Origin: Sordaria brevicollis | Taxonomy: Eukaryota > Ascomycota > Sordariomycetes > Sordariales > Sordariaceae | Length of the DNA: 64,000 nt | Assembly (NCBI GenBank): GCA_033439795.1 | Contig: JAUTDP010000002.1 | Location: forward strand, 62,001-126,000 | Reading direction: 5' to 3' | Shown here: positions 25,138-36,442 of the stretch, in pieces | How positions within the stretch are numbered: position 1 is the first letter of the stretch | Layout of the letters: each line of letters begins with the position of its first letter | The notes under the pieces: generated by a model | What the model was told of the DNA's origin: nothing | What the model saw: the letters and a program-made list of their open reading frames with translations, nothing else | Database searches by the model: none | Made by a program: the position numbers and the translations under genes

Positions 25138-26906
25138 ACTGTATGATATGGAAAGGAGATGCATATTGCACTGGCCGGCGCATGTTTTTTTGAGTTTGGC
25201 TGGGGATTTTGGGTACAGGTACACCGGGTCTTTTGAATTCGCTTGTATTATATGGCATAGAGTTCGATAGGCAAACTTGTCGTTATACCAGAAACAGACT
25301 GCCGATATGTTTCCTCGTGGCATCGTGGATCAGGAAGAAGACATGATGCTTGCTTGGGGGATGCTTATCGGCCATGGTTATATGATGTCTGAGAAAGACG
25401 ATGGACACTGGTAAACGGCAAGGAGAAGAATGGGCGGTGGTCTTTAGAAACCAGGTATCTCATCCACTAGCATGAAGACCTCAGAATGAAGACGGGTGGA
25501 AGACGAACCGAGATGAGCTGGGTTGGCCACGACTGTGACTTTGGAACTGAACACGCAAGGAGGGGTAGGTAATTTCGTGCAATGGGCAACCACCTCATGA
25601 TGAGCGTAGATGAACCACTACAACAGGAAGGAGCTTGTGGGAGAAGGCCAATCCCGTTCAAGTTTTCCAGAGAACAACTGAAGTCGAGGAAGGAACGGTG
25701 GAAATCCGCCGCCCGTGATGAGGGGAAATGCAAGACAAGGAAAGAGCGAGGGCGTCTTCTTGGACCTGGGTTGGCCACGACGGGAGTGCTGGCGATGGGA
25801 CGAGATGTACTTCATTCTGCTTACTATATAGGTGGTGATGTGAGCTCGAGTTGACAAGACTCCCAACAAGAGTGTTGCAACAGTCTTGTGAGTTATATCA
25901 AGATATTTCCCTTGGTTGGTGGTGGTGTTGAGTGATCATGTTGGGCAGCAGTCGAAGCAAACAGAAATTGAGACCCTGCCTTGAAATGCACAGACCATGC
26001 AGGTGTCCCTGGCAGCTGTTAGTGCATCCTGCCTTTCTGCACCTTGCCTTGCCGCAACGGCAGTCCTTCCACTAACACTACTACATCTCTCGGCTGGCTC
26101 CGATGACCCCGCCAATCATGGGTACGTACCTACATACCTCTACCTTAGTTCTTCTTGTGTCAACGGCCAGTGGAACATTCTCCGACCAAGCAAAACCAAG
26201 AACAGCCAAATCACAAGCAATGGACGACACAGAATGCACGACCAAGCGCCCAAGCAAACGACGCTCTGAAACACGAAATTGTGCCCAATGATTTTGGTTT
26301 GGGGGTGTCGTCGTTATTTCCTCCTGGTGGTGAGGTTTTGAGAAGAAGAGGCCGCCGTCAAGGGATCCCGTCAAAACCAAGGCAAGGCAAGGCAGTGCTC
26401 TCCATCCGCCAAACAGGGCATCTCCATGACAATATCCACTGTTGCCCGCTGTTTCAACTTTCAAGCAGTGGCTGGGCTGTGTTGCTCCAGTTCAACTCCA
26501 GCAAGAACTCCAGACAAGTCCAGTCACATCATCCGTCCCGTCCTCCAGTCCCGTCTGTTTTCGACTTGACGATAATTCAAGAACGGAACCGCGATCGATA
26601 TTCCCGTCCTGTCCTCCTGACCAGCCACCGTCGTCACCCTTTTTTTTTTTTATTGACACCCGACCAAGACACAGCCCCCGCGGCTGACGACTCCAACCCA
26701 ACGGGCCACCCCTTTTGGCTGAAGCACACGACAGTTTCACGACAGCATCACAAGAAGGAACGACGGCAACACTTGTCCTGCTGGCAGGCAAGCAAGATAC
26801 TACTGCCACAACTAGTTTGGGATACAAGAGCTGGCATACATCCACATTATCCAATATACACAACATCTCTCGAACCGCATCATATCGCGTCGCATCCATA
26901 CCGCAC
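25138..26906. other. Intergenic between PKS and next gene
   Basis: This 1.8 kb holds the PKS 3' end and probably a long 5' leader of the gene at 26907. It contains a T-run at about 26640-26651. Open frames such as 26155-27012 lack domains and overlap the true first exon in another frame. Confidence 0.5.
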
Positions 26907-29080
26907 ATGGCCGCCAGACCGCACGTGGAAGCGAGGTCTCTCTCGACACTCAACTCCCTCGCCGCCAATCCACCACAATACCCCCACAGCGCCGATGTCA
27001 AGGAGTCCTTGATCTTGTACATTTCGCGAGTTCCCGGTAGTCGAGGTATGTCTCTGGTAAATACCAACTAGTTCCCGGTCTCTCGCTAAACAAACCTACG
27101 ACAACAGATGTCATTCTCTCGCCCTTCCGTCCGCAGCGCAAGAACGTGACGGTAGAAGACATTAATAATGCTCTTTACCTGATACATCTTGACCAGCCTA
27201 CGGACGAGCTGCTAGTCGAAAACGCCCGACCGAACGAGACATCCACTGCCACTTCGCCTCGAACTAGTGGTGAGAGCGCGAGAAGTGTGATTCCCCGGAA
27301 ACCGTTACCGCCTAGTGCCCGCGTCGAGATTCCGACTCCGAGACAACCGTCTACAAACGTGCCGGCGACCCAGACCGAGAACAATGTACCAAAGAATACA
27401 GGGCCGGTGCCAACCAGGTCGCCTTCTGTTAGACGAATGGGGTCAGTTAGGCGTCCACGGGCACCAGGTTCGGAGAGGGCTGAGCGGGCTGAGCGGGCTG
27501 TAGCTGCTCAGGAGCCTGCTGCTGGGAATGATGGATACAGGCCAAACCCCATGTTCCAGCCCAGCCCAGGTCCCGAACCGCCTTCGAGACCGGCACCCCA
27601 GCCGGCCGAGAACCTGGCTGCCCTGCGTCGCCCTTTTGGCCCACGACCACAGACCGCTTTGACGATCCCGGAGGAGCCGGCCATTAGCCCTGGCTCTGTC
27701 CCAACAAGCAACCGACCCATCACACCTACCGATCAAACACTATACGCTCCCACTTCGAACGTCCCTCGGCCCGGCGATGGGATCCTCTCCCCGTCAACAA
27801 CCAACCGTGCTCGCGCACCCAGCAACTCGAAACTGGCAGCAACAATCCCTTTCACACTGACGCTCATCCGACGGGATCCTTCGACCAACCTCCAGTGGAA
27901 CGTGGGCAAGATCTCTTCGTTTGAGACAAACATACCTACTCCCGAGTCTGCGCATCCGGATCTTGGTGACGATGCTTCAACCGCCGAACAACCTCCGCCG
28001 ATTGCGACGCAGTTGATCGACATCCACTTGGAGACATCGGGATATGCCAAGTACAGGGGAATGCCGAGCCGCGCAAACATTGAGGCGTTACGACCAACGT
28101 CTCCCCAGTCCTTCGCCAGGACGCTACAAAGCTTGTCGACTTCGGGCAGTGCAAGCGGGCTTGAGAGTGTGGGAAGTCTGGGGACCATCGGGAGCCCGCA
28201 AAAGCAAATTATGGGTGTAGCACACCACGAAGTTGAGGAAGGCTTCCACCGCCAGGTAGTCATGGCATACACCAAGTCCTGGACGTCCGGCATCAAGGGG
28301 GCTTTCAAGCGTCACTCTCGCTCAGCCAGCACTGCCTCCGCCACCGCCGGCGATATCCCAGGTCATACCCGCCACGGAAGCTCCTCAACCATCGGCTCTG
28401 CTGACCTTTCGCCGAATGAGCATCAATACAACCCGCAGTCTCCTCCACCCAACCATAATCGTCAGGATTCTGCAGGCGGTGGCCAACTCATAACCCAGCC
28501 AGGCCCCAACCTCCGTCCAAAGGGCTACGTCTTCCTCTCCCCTTGGCTAGGCAGATGTGAATTCCGTACGGGCTCTACCGGCCGTTCCCTCAAGTGCCGA
28601 CACATTCTCGACGAGAACACGGGCGGATTCAACCAGCTTTCACAACTTGACCCGGCCAAACTCGCTCAATCGGTCCGCGACGCACCGACCATCGGTCAGT
28701 CGCGCGGCGACAGCATCACATCCGCCATAACCGGTGCCAAACCCGTTTCCGAACTGCGCTTCAACCTTCCGTCTGAACCTCGCTCTCCTGGTGCCGGCGG
28801 TGCTGGCGAGAACGGCGCCCAAGGTCACGCCACAGGAAGCAAGAGGCATCGCTTCTCCAAGTTTCTGGGGCTGGAACCGCCTAGTTCGGAAGAGGAATAC
28901 TTTGAAGATGAAGACCCTATGGACTTGGCGCTAGGGAGGGAAGATGCGGGCGGAGGAAGCAGGGGGAAGAGAGCGAAGCTGGGGAAGCTGATTATCCACG
29001 ATGAGGGGTTGAAAATGTTGGACTTGGTGGTGGCGGCTAACATGGGTGTTTGGTGGAATACCTGGGAGAAGAGGTTTTAG
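26907..29080 (+). CDS. Conserved fungal protein of unknown function, largely disordered
   Basis: Two exons (26907-27045 and 27108-29080) separated by a 62-nt GTATGT intron with branch CTAAA give 703 residues. The first exon adds a conserved-looking start (MAARPHVEARSL...) that runs into VILSPFRPQRKNVTVEDI, so the N-terminal 85 or so residues seem folded. Residues about 90-260 are rich in Pro, Ser, Thr and Arg with small repeats such as AERAERAE, and look disordered. Two further compact parts follow: one around IPFTLTLIRRDPSTNLQWNV and one around KGYVFLSPWLGRCEFRTG...SLKCRH. The C-terminus has an acidic SSEEEYFEDEDP stretch before a hydrophobic end (MLDLVVAANMGVWW). I recognise no named domain and propose no function. 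No signal peptide is visible. Confidence 0.85.
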
Positions 29081-29871
29081 GATGACAACTCTAAGGGCGA
29101 GGTGCTGGGCGGTAGAGGTACTACAGGTATGGGGACCACCTTTGGTAGAGGAAAGATGAGGAAAAGGGACAGGTGTCGGATGTCGTAGCCAGCCTGATGC
29201 CTTGGAGAGGGTAATTAACAAAGGTAAGGGCGGGGTTATGGAGCAGCGATACAGGAAGAGGAGGAGGGTTGGTCTTGATCTGGGTTGGAAAGTGAGAGAG
29301 AGAGGTAACAGTACATAGACAGCATGGCATAGATAGATACCCCATAGCGTAGCATGGTCAGAGGTAGCATGGTATGATGGATGAATTAATGATTGATGAT
29401 TGAGCTGGAATTCAAGAGGTTCCCTTTACCGGGTGTGTCCAAGTATGGTGATCATGGTGCTTCAAAGTGAACGGGTGAACGATAACGAGGCACATGATAC
29501 AGACCAAACCGTCGTAGAGAAGTCAGAGCACAAAGCTTCCTTAGATGAAGGATTCACAGTCGGCGTGGTTTATGTATCAATTGCGGTTTTGAGGTTGAAG
29601 ATATCTCACTTTTGAGTTGACTAGGACAACTCGAAGAAGTGTCAAACTTTCGATATTATATAGAAGATGTTCGTAGGTAGGTTTTCAATAATAACAACCT
29701 TTGAACACAAACTCAAAATAGCATGTTCCCGGATGGCAATCTTCTGAAGGTGCATCAGGTCGGTGATGAATATAAACACAACAGCAAGTACAAAATCCCA
29801 AAAAAACATTGCAAAAAAAAAGAAGCATATCCCACGATGATCCAAGATGCAAATCATCAAAGCAGGAAAAG
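29081..29871. other. 3' region and spacer before tRNA
   Basis: This stretch holds the 3' flank of the upstream gene and several short A-runs. No coding frame of note was seen. Confidence 0.5.
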
Positions 29872-29880
29872 AAAAAAAAA
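29872..29880 (-). terminator. RNA polymerase III terminator of tRNA-Ser
   Basis: A run of nine T residues on the minus strand lies 12 bases after the discriminator base of the tRNA, the standard Pol III stop signal. Confidence 0.85.
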
Positions 29881-29892
29881 GAAGTTGCACAA

Positions 29893-30008
29893 CGTCAGCT
29901 GCAGGGTTTGAACCTACGCGGGCGAACCCAACAGATAATCTTGAAAAGAGGCAACTCGAAAACGAGTTAAATTCAAGTCTGTCGCCTTAACCACTCGGCC
30001 AAACTGAC
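29893..30008 (-). tRNA. tRNA-Ser (anticodon UGA) with 35-nt intron
   Basis: Minus strand. The exons are 30008-29972 and 29936-29893, with the intron at 29971-29937 directly after position 37. The acceptor stem GTCAGTT/AGCTGAC pairs over 7 bp with one G-U, and the discriminator is G as in serine tRNAs. The D arm is GCC...GGC. The anticodon stem ACAGA/TCTGT closes a loop CTTGAAA with anticodon TGA. A long variable arm (GGG-TTC-GCCC) is typical of class II tRNAs, and the T arm is GTAGG-TTCAAAC-CCTGC. The intron contains the perfect hairpin AACTCG-TTTT-CGAGTT and a TTCAAG that pairs with CTTGAA of the anticodon loop, as usual for tRNA introns recognised by the splicing endonuclease. It decodes UCA and wobble codons. 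CCA is not encoded. Confidence 0.95.
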
Positions 30009-30815
30009 ATTTGTTTGTGGAATTGTTGGTTGGTTGGTCTGGGGCGGAAGGTTATATGCAAGCTTGCAAGCTTGCCAGCTCAGGGGGAAGGTGAAGAGGG
30101 GTTGGTTGGTTTTTGGCGGGAGTTGGAGCTGGGAAAAGTGGGGTCGGTGGGGAGCTCTGGTGGGGTTGGTAAGAGATAAGATAGGGAGCTCGAGGTAATT
30201 TGGGAAGGGAAGGGAAGGGGTCACGTGGAAGAAGGAAAAACCTACCAATGGAAGCACAGCCTTATCAAATCCACTCCTGCTGTGGCTTGAGGTTCTTGGG
30301 AGAGTGGCAGAGTGGCTCCAAGGCTGGACGCCCGGCGATACTCCAGGGATCCATCGGCATCGATTCGACGACCGACGACGTCAAGTTATCGCATTCGCAG
30401 CAGCCTGCCAGCCCGGGGATTGTGCTGAACTGTCGCCTCCATTCTAGGTTCGTGCGCTTGTCTCTTGTCTCTTGTCTCTTGTCTCCGCTTCCCTTCCACT
30501 TGTGAACTGCCTTTTGATCTAGGTAGTCTGTCTATGGTGCCGTGTTGATTTGATTCCGTTCGTCATATCGGTTGAAGCTCGAAAACTGAGACCGAACTGG
30601 TTGGTCATTTTGACAAGAAGAAGTGGTGGCAGTACTTGCAGTCGCAGTCGCAGTCGCAGTTCACAGTCGCAAGTCGCAGTGTAATTAACCTTCGCCCATC
30701 AACCCACAGGGTCGCGACAACCTTTCCTACCATCACCCGGCGCAAATCGCATCCTCTCTACCACCCACCACCCACCAACCTACCATAATACCCACCACCA
30801 TCTTCAAACGCAACA
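30009..30815. other. Intergenic, upstream of complex I gene
   Basis: No gene seen. It contains a TTGTCTC tandem (four copies, 30458-30485) and a degenerate CAGTCG repeat (about 30639-30680). It presumably includes the promoter and leader of the complex I gene starting at 30816. Confidence 0.5.
30458..30485. repeat. Tandem repeat TTGTCTC x4
   Basis: Four exact 7-bp copies lie in the upstream region of the complex I gene, on the pyrimidine-rich strand. Confidence 0.9.
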
Positions 30816-31965
30816 ATGCTCACCCCCTCTACCTCCTCAAAGGCCCTCCAGGCCGCCGCGCGTAAACTCACCACCACCACCACCACCCGCCGACCCGTCG
30901 CTGCCATTATTACTCCAGCTTTTGTTACGCAAGGAGCCATCCGCCGCACCTACGCGACGCCGGCCGGTCCTCCGCCCAAGGGCTTCCGCATCCCGACGCC
31001 CAAGACGTGGGATCAGGAGGAGGAACATGTGATGGACAAGAGCGGACGGTATTTCTTGTTGACGGAGATGTTTAGGGGCATGTACGTGGCTATGGAGCAG
31101 TTTTTTAGGCCGCCGTAAGTTTTGTCCCTTTCTTCTTTTCGTTTGGGTTACGGTGATGCTGGTGCTGGTGGGGAGTTGAGGGGGTGGTGATGATGGCAAG
31201 AGGAGGAGGAAGGGAAAGAAGGTTACAATGGGAAGAGATTGTTTCGGTTTGCTGGTGGGATATGCGATGGGCAAGTCAAGTGGACACGATCCACGACACG
31301 ACAAGTATCATGACTCGCGCAACTGGAGTCTTTATGGGTTGCGGCTCTGCGGCTTGGATCCTGTTAAGCGCGCTCGTACTGTGCTGCGTATCATCACCAC
31401 AACCACAACCATCGATCACCACCAACCTAGTAGCATCAACAGAACCTACCCAAACCCAATCTCCTACTAACACTTGACACAGCTACACAATCTACTACCC
31501 CTTCGAAAAAGGTCCCATCTCGCCTCGCTTCCGCGGCGAGCACGCCCTCCGCCGCTACCCCTCGGGCGAAGAGCGCTGCATCGCCTGCAAGCTGTGCGAG
31601 GCCGTCTGCCCTGCTCAAGCCATCACCATCGAGGCCGAGGAGCGCGCCGACGGCAGCAGAAGGACTACCCGCTACGACATTGACATGACCAAGTGCATCT
31701 ACTGCGGGTTCTGCCAGGAGTCTTGTCCTGTGGATGCGATTGTGGAGAGCGGAAACGCCGAGTATGCGACGGAGACGAGGGAGGAGTTGTTGTATAATAA
31801 GGGTGAGTTAAGTTTTTGTGTCCCGGGTGGTGATGGTTATTGGGGATGGGTGATGGAAAGAAATGGGAGATGCTGACATCAGATACAGAGAAGCTACTTG
31901 CCAACGGAGACAAGTGGGAGCCTGAGCTGGCTGCTGCCATTAGGGCTGATGCTCCTTATCGCTAA
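30816..31965 (+). CDS. nuo-21.3c: Complex I 8-iron Fe-S subunit (TYKY / NDUFS8), mitochondrial
   Basis: Three exons (30816-31114, 31483-31802, 31889-31965) give 231 residues; the introns are 368 and 86 nt. The first 45 or so residues are rich in Arg, Ser, Thr and Ala with no acidic residues, a mitochondrial presequence. The mature part carries two 4Fe-4S clusters: [12 protein letters not shown] and [12 protein letters not shown], each CxxCxxCxxxCP. These are clusters N6a and N6b, which pass electrons along the peripheral arm of NADH:ubiquinone oxidoreductase towards quinone. Upstream of the clusters is the conserved segment [20 protein letters not shown]. The third exon start was chosen at 31889 because it keeps the conserved [15 protein letters not shown] reading. 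The ACP subunit gene of the same complex lies 835 bp downstream on the same strand. Confidence 0.97.
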
Positions 31966-32800
31966 AGGGCTCACGGTTTGACAACCGGACAACAGGACGG
32001 ATATGATGTTTTGCTATGCTAGAGCTTCGGGACCAGCAGTTTCGGACGGGTTGCGGTATCAACAGGACGCACCATTTGTTATAGAAGGCAGGCAAGGTTG
32101 TAGATACGTTTGCGGTCAGACCAAAAGCTTTCTCATTTTCATTTCGACTTTTCCTTGCGTGTATAAACAGTTGGAGAGGGGCTTTTTGCTTTTCTTCCTC
32201 GAAGAGACACAAGGCTGAATGTACAATTACCACATCTGTAAGATACAAAGCTGCATCGTCATGAACTCCATTCTCTCGTCTCCATCCAAGACCAGGATTA
32301 CCCGCCTAACATCCGAGTGGAGTGATTCTGCCCGTGGGGTGTTAGTGGAGTATCTGCTTGACACATTTTCTCCGCAGTGGAATTCCATGTTCCGCAGGCC
32401 GGGCGGTACAAAAAGTTACAGAGAAGAGGGCTTGCACGTGACCCCAGAAGCTTCCATGGCTTGCGGGGATGCGGGCAATTGAAGGTACGGAGGTACCTTG
32501 CGCTGGAGCTTCCTTTGCTAGCTTCTGGTGGTGGGTGCCGCCCGCACCCGCTTCCCGCGCCCGGCTACGGTGGTGGTTTCTGAGTGTGGTAGGCGAGAAA
32601 TTTATCATCATCATCGCCCGCCCGCACCAGTGTGTGATTCCAGCCAACCACCTTGCCCAGAAATCCACCACCACCACCAACACAACCTTCGTCCCCGAGA
32701 AGTAGCGTCACTCATTTTCGGCCACCACCACAAACCTCGACAACCTCGACCTTGCGCAATTGACTTTCGCGACAATATCCAAATAAACACAAAAGCCATA
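31966..32800. other. Spacer between the two complex I genes
   Basis: It contains the 3' end of the Fe-S subunit gene and the promoter/leader of the ACP gene, with CAC/CACCAC-rich stretches near 32660-32690. No separate gene seen. Confidence 0.5.
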
Positions 32801-34341
32801 ATGTTCCGCACCGCCGCCCTCACTGCCGCCCGCCGCGTGGCCCGTCCCGCCGTCGCCTCCGCCGTCCGCGTCGCCGGTGTTGCCCGCCCCGTCCCCAAGG
32901 TCGCTGCCTTCCAGGCTGTCAGGTTTTACTCTGCCGGTGGTCACCTCCACAAGGATGAGGTCTTTTCCAGGATTGCGCAGGTGTTGAGTGGATTTGACAA
33001 GGTGCGTTTACATCACAGCCTCACAGCGAGACAGCACAGAATATACACGGAACATGAGGAGAGGGAAGAGGGAGGGAATGAAGGGAAAAGGACAGAGAGG
33101 AGGAAGAGGAGGAGGAGGGTGAGAGGTCGAGGGCCATACGCTTCGCACGCCACGCACGCTACTGCAGAGATAAAGAGGAAGATGCAAATGGGAGAGCATC
33201 ATCACAGGCAAACGAGGCCGGCAACGAACCTGAAAGAGGAGGGACAAGGAGATGCGAAAAGCACAAGGCTGCGCGGATACAATGGGAGCTCTCGACAAGA
33301 GGAGGAGAACATCGAAGAGCAAATACGCGCCGTGCACGCCATGCTTTGCCGGCGTTATCGGTACCTTGGAAGCTCTTCAGATAGGTTGCGTGGCCGGCTA
33401 GGTCTACTCGACGATGCTCTCGCCTCGATTCTTGGCTCTCCTCCTCTTGCCATCTTCGCAGCCAACTCTGTCTTCCCTCGTCTGCCTCTTCTCTCTTCTT
33501 GATGGATTCCCTCGCTTCCTTGATCTCCAGTCCCATCTTCACAGCTGTTATCAGAACTAAGCTAACGTCTCCTCTCCAGGTCAACGACCCCAAGAACGTA
33601 AGTACCAGATGCCAACCACCACCTCCAACCTCACTCGCTGCTTTGGGAACGACGACCCTTGGCGCGATATCTCGCTGCGATGATCAACCTCGATGGCCCA
33701 GCTCCGGTCCCATGCGTTCCCGGCTTGATGTTCGGACGGAAGCACGAGAGGACCGATCCCCACTTCGACAGATGCGATCAAACGAGACATCAGAGACACA
33801 GACAGACATGAGAGAGATTCTGACACAGGCTTGCGCAAATCACAGATCACCGAGACCGCCCACTTCGCCAACGACCTTGGTCTTGACTCCTTGGACACCG
33901 TTGAGGTTGTTATGGCTATTGAGGAGGTATGTTATTTGGTTTTCCTTGTCCTTATCTCGATCCATCTCTTGTCAAACCACTCCGTTTCGGAGTCACGGAC
34001 TTGCCCCCTTTCGCCTCAATCTACGGTTAGGCTTGGGCTGGCGTGTGGTGCGCTGAAAGGAAGCAATGTCCTCGGTCGGACTAAGGTTGGGTTCAGGGCA
34101 TCAAGCAGTTGCTCGCTGGCCCGTATCATTTCCTTTCCGGATTCCGTTCTGCCTCCATCACATCATCCTCCCCCCCCCCTTTCATATACAGTAACAGATT
34201 AACACACGAATTCAACTGATGACTGACAACCCTTCCCAACAACAGGAGTTCTCCATCGAGATCCCCGACAAGGACGCCGACCAGATCCACTCCGTCGACA
34301 AGGCCGTCGAGTACATCCTCAGCCAGCCCGATGCCAACTAA
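32801..34341 (+). CDS. nuo-12: Mitochondrial acyl carrier protein, complex I subunit (NDUFAB1)
   Basis: Four exons (32801-33001, 33580-33597, 33846-33926, 34246-34341) give 131 residues. The introns are long for this fungus (578, 248 and 319 nt), and the second exon has only 18 nt, coding VNDPKN. Residues 1-45 form an Arg/Ala-rich mitochondrial presequence (MFRTAALTAARRVARP...). The mature part is an ACP fold with the phosphopantetheine site Ser88 in DLGLDSLDTVE. The protein carries acyl chains for mitochondrial fatty acid/lipoate synthesis and is a subunit of complex I; in Neurospora it has also been called acp-1. The C-terminus IPDKDADQIHSVDKAVEYI is typical. The small exon is fixed by the conserved helix I-II spacing. 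Confidence 0.96.
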
Positions 34342-35849
34342 ATATCTTCTGTCATCGTCGTTATAAAAACACACTTGAGCGTCTAGACTTTTTGTTCCAC
34401 CGCAATATAAAATCTCACATACCTTCCTCCTCCTTAACTCCCCCCTTCCCAACATTGAACCCGATCGTGGACCTGACATGAGGTCGACATGAGGCTGGTT
34501 TATGTACTGTACCATACTATCTTAGAAGCAGATGAATGACGTTGATCGATGAGAACTGGGCTTGTTGAAGATGATGATGATGATGAGAGATGATGGACGG
34601 ATGACATGGGATAATGCTGTTAGACGTGACCGTGGCTGCGGCTGCGGCTGCGGCTGGACGGACTGATTAAATGCTGACTTGGTAACCCAGGGCCCTACGT
34701 TGGTGTTGGTACTCTGTTGATGAATAGAGCGCTTTGTTAGGTACCCATATCTACGATTTCCCCTTCGCACATACATACCTACCTACTACCGGTACCTATG
34801 CTTGTATCTTCAGTTATGGTGTGATAGATCCTATAGACGGATCTCTCAAGTGCCGTAATTTAGTACCAACTACAATAGGTATGTATGTATGTATGGATAC
34901 AAAATCGAGTATCATCATCTTTAACGTCAATATCCCAACACCGTTTCTGTCCGCTATCCATCCGCCTCTCTTTCCTCCTTTGGCAAACGCCCCCTCTTTT
35001 TCCATTCATTTTCTTCCTTTCCATCCTTTTCTTACTTCCTCATTTACTCCTTTTTGGTTGTACTGGTACACCCTCTCCATCGTCACTCTTCATCTTCCCA
35101 TTAACAGCTCTTACACAATGCCCTCAACCTCCTCTTTTTTTCCCTGACTTTTTTTTTCTCTCCCGCCAAAACCCCCGAGTTACATCAACAGTGCATGTTG
35201 GTTCATGATCGTCGTCACAACCTACGTTACTTACATAAGTGTGTTCAGTTATTCTTCTTCCCTCCATGCTCTCTCTCTCTCTTCCGTTCTCAAACCCGTT
35301 TATCTTACCTATCTTTCTCTCATATTCACACACTTTACTTTTGAACGACACGACACCAATCTCTTTTTCTTCCTCCAGTCCCTCCCCTTCCCTTCCCCTT
35401 CCTCTCTCCCGTGAAACCTTCAAGTTACATAGTATGTTTGATTTATGGTCCGTCATCGTCAAAAAACACCAACTAAGTGGCGGCAAGCAGCTTTTCATCC
35501 ATCCATCCGATCCATCCGATCCATCCGTCACTAGGGCACTCCCTAGTGAGCCACATTGAAGCATAACTAACTTAACCATCAATCAGAAGAAGCGAGGGAG
35601 CCTATTAACAGTCAGTCTATGTGATATATATTTTGCGAAACAGACACGCGAAGGAAATCTTTCCTCCAGTTTTTTTTTTTCTTCTTTTAGTCTACAAGGG
35701 ATTAATTATCATCAATCACACTCTTCGTTGTCTCCCCATTCTTACATTAGACACACACACATCCTGTACCATAGGCCAAAGGTCGAAGGAACTTGGGAAA
35801 TCCATCAACAACTACTTTATTAATCCTACACTAAAAACTTTCACAACTA

Positions 35850-35973
35850 TCTCCCTTTTTATCTTCCCCCTTCCCTATTTCCCCTTCCCCCTTCCCCTTC
35901 CTCTTCCCCATTTCCCCTTCCCCCTTCCCCCTTTCCCTTCCCCTTTCTCCTTCCCCTTTCCCTTTCCCTTCCC
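35850..35973. repeat. Near-perfect homopyrimidine tract, about 124 nt
   Basis: The plus strand is almost only C and T, with three A residues, arranged as repeated CCCCTTCC units. Homopurine-homopyrimidine mirror-like DNA of this length can form triplex (H-DNA) structures; that is inference. Confidence 0.85.
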
Positions 35974-36179
35974 ACAATCACATACTCTGCACACAAAATA
36001 AAATCAAACATAAAACCTCATATCAAATACCTTAACTCATTTCATTTTTTGCACGCCATATTCCACCCCCTGTGTTTCCGCTATATTTTCTTTTTCCTCA
36101 TGGCCAACAAAAGTTCAAAATGCTTAAAACTTATATATATACATTCGCTTTCCCAATTTTTTCTCTTCCCCAATGTCCA

Positions 36180-36208
36180 TGTGTGTGTGTGTATGCGTGT
36201 GTGTGTGC
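36180..36208. repeat. GT microsatellite
   Basis: Two GT runs interrupted by ATGC lie in the 3' flank of the zinc-finger gene. Confidence 0.85.
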
Positions 36209-36442
36209 TTTTGTTTTGTGCTCCTCTCCGCCCCCCGTTAGAAGAAGAAGAAAAAAATGAAAAAAAAATCCATGTCATATATCCAAACAAATCGCGTATA
36301 CCTATAACCTATAACCTATGCATATAAAGATGAGAAAATGTGTGTGTCGATGTTGAATCGTGTCAGATCACTGTGTGGTGGGTTGTGTGTGTGTGTTGAA
36401 CTTCCGATGGCTCGAGGTTCAAGACCGGAGAAGACTGATCGA

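Larger units (their letters stand above)
34342..36442. other. Convergent 3' region with pyrimidine-rich strand
   Basis: This 2.1 kb lies between the converging ACP gene (+) and CCCH zinc-finger gene (-). The plus strand is strongly C/T-rich over much of 34950-35990. Frames here encode only low-complexity Pro/Ser/Phe/Leu peptides, so I call no gene. Confidence 0.6.

Noticed and set aside
26155..27012. 285-codon plus-strand open frame upstream of the unknown gene
   Set aside because: It overlaps the real first exon (26907-27045) in another frame, crosses a T-run and has low-complexity composition.
27733..28308. 191-codon minus-strand open frame
   Set aside because: Antisense shadow of the gene at 26907-29080.
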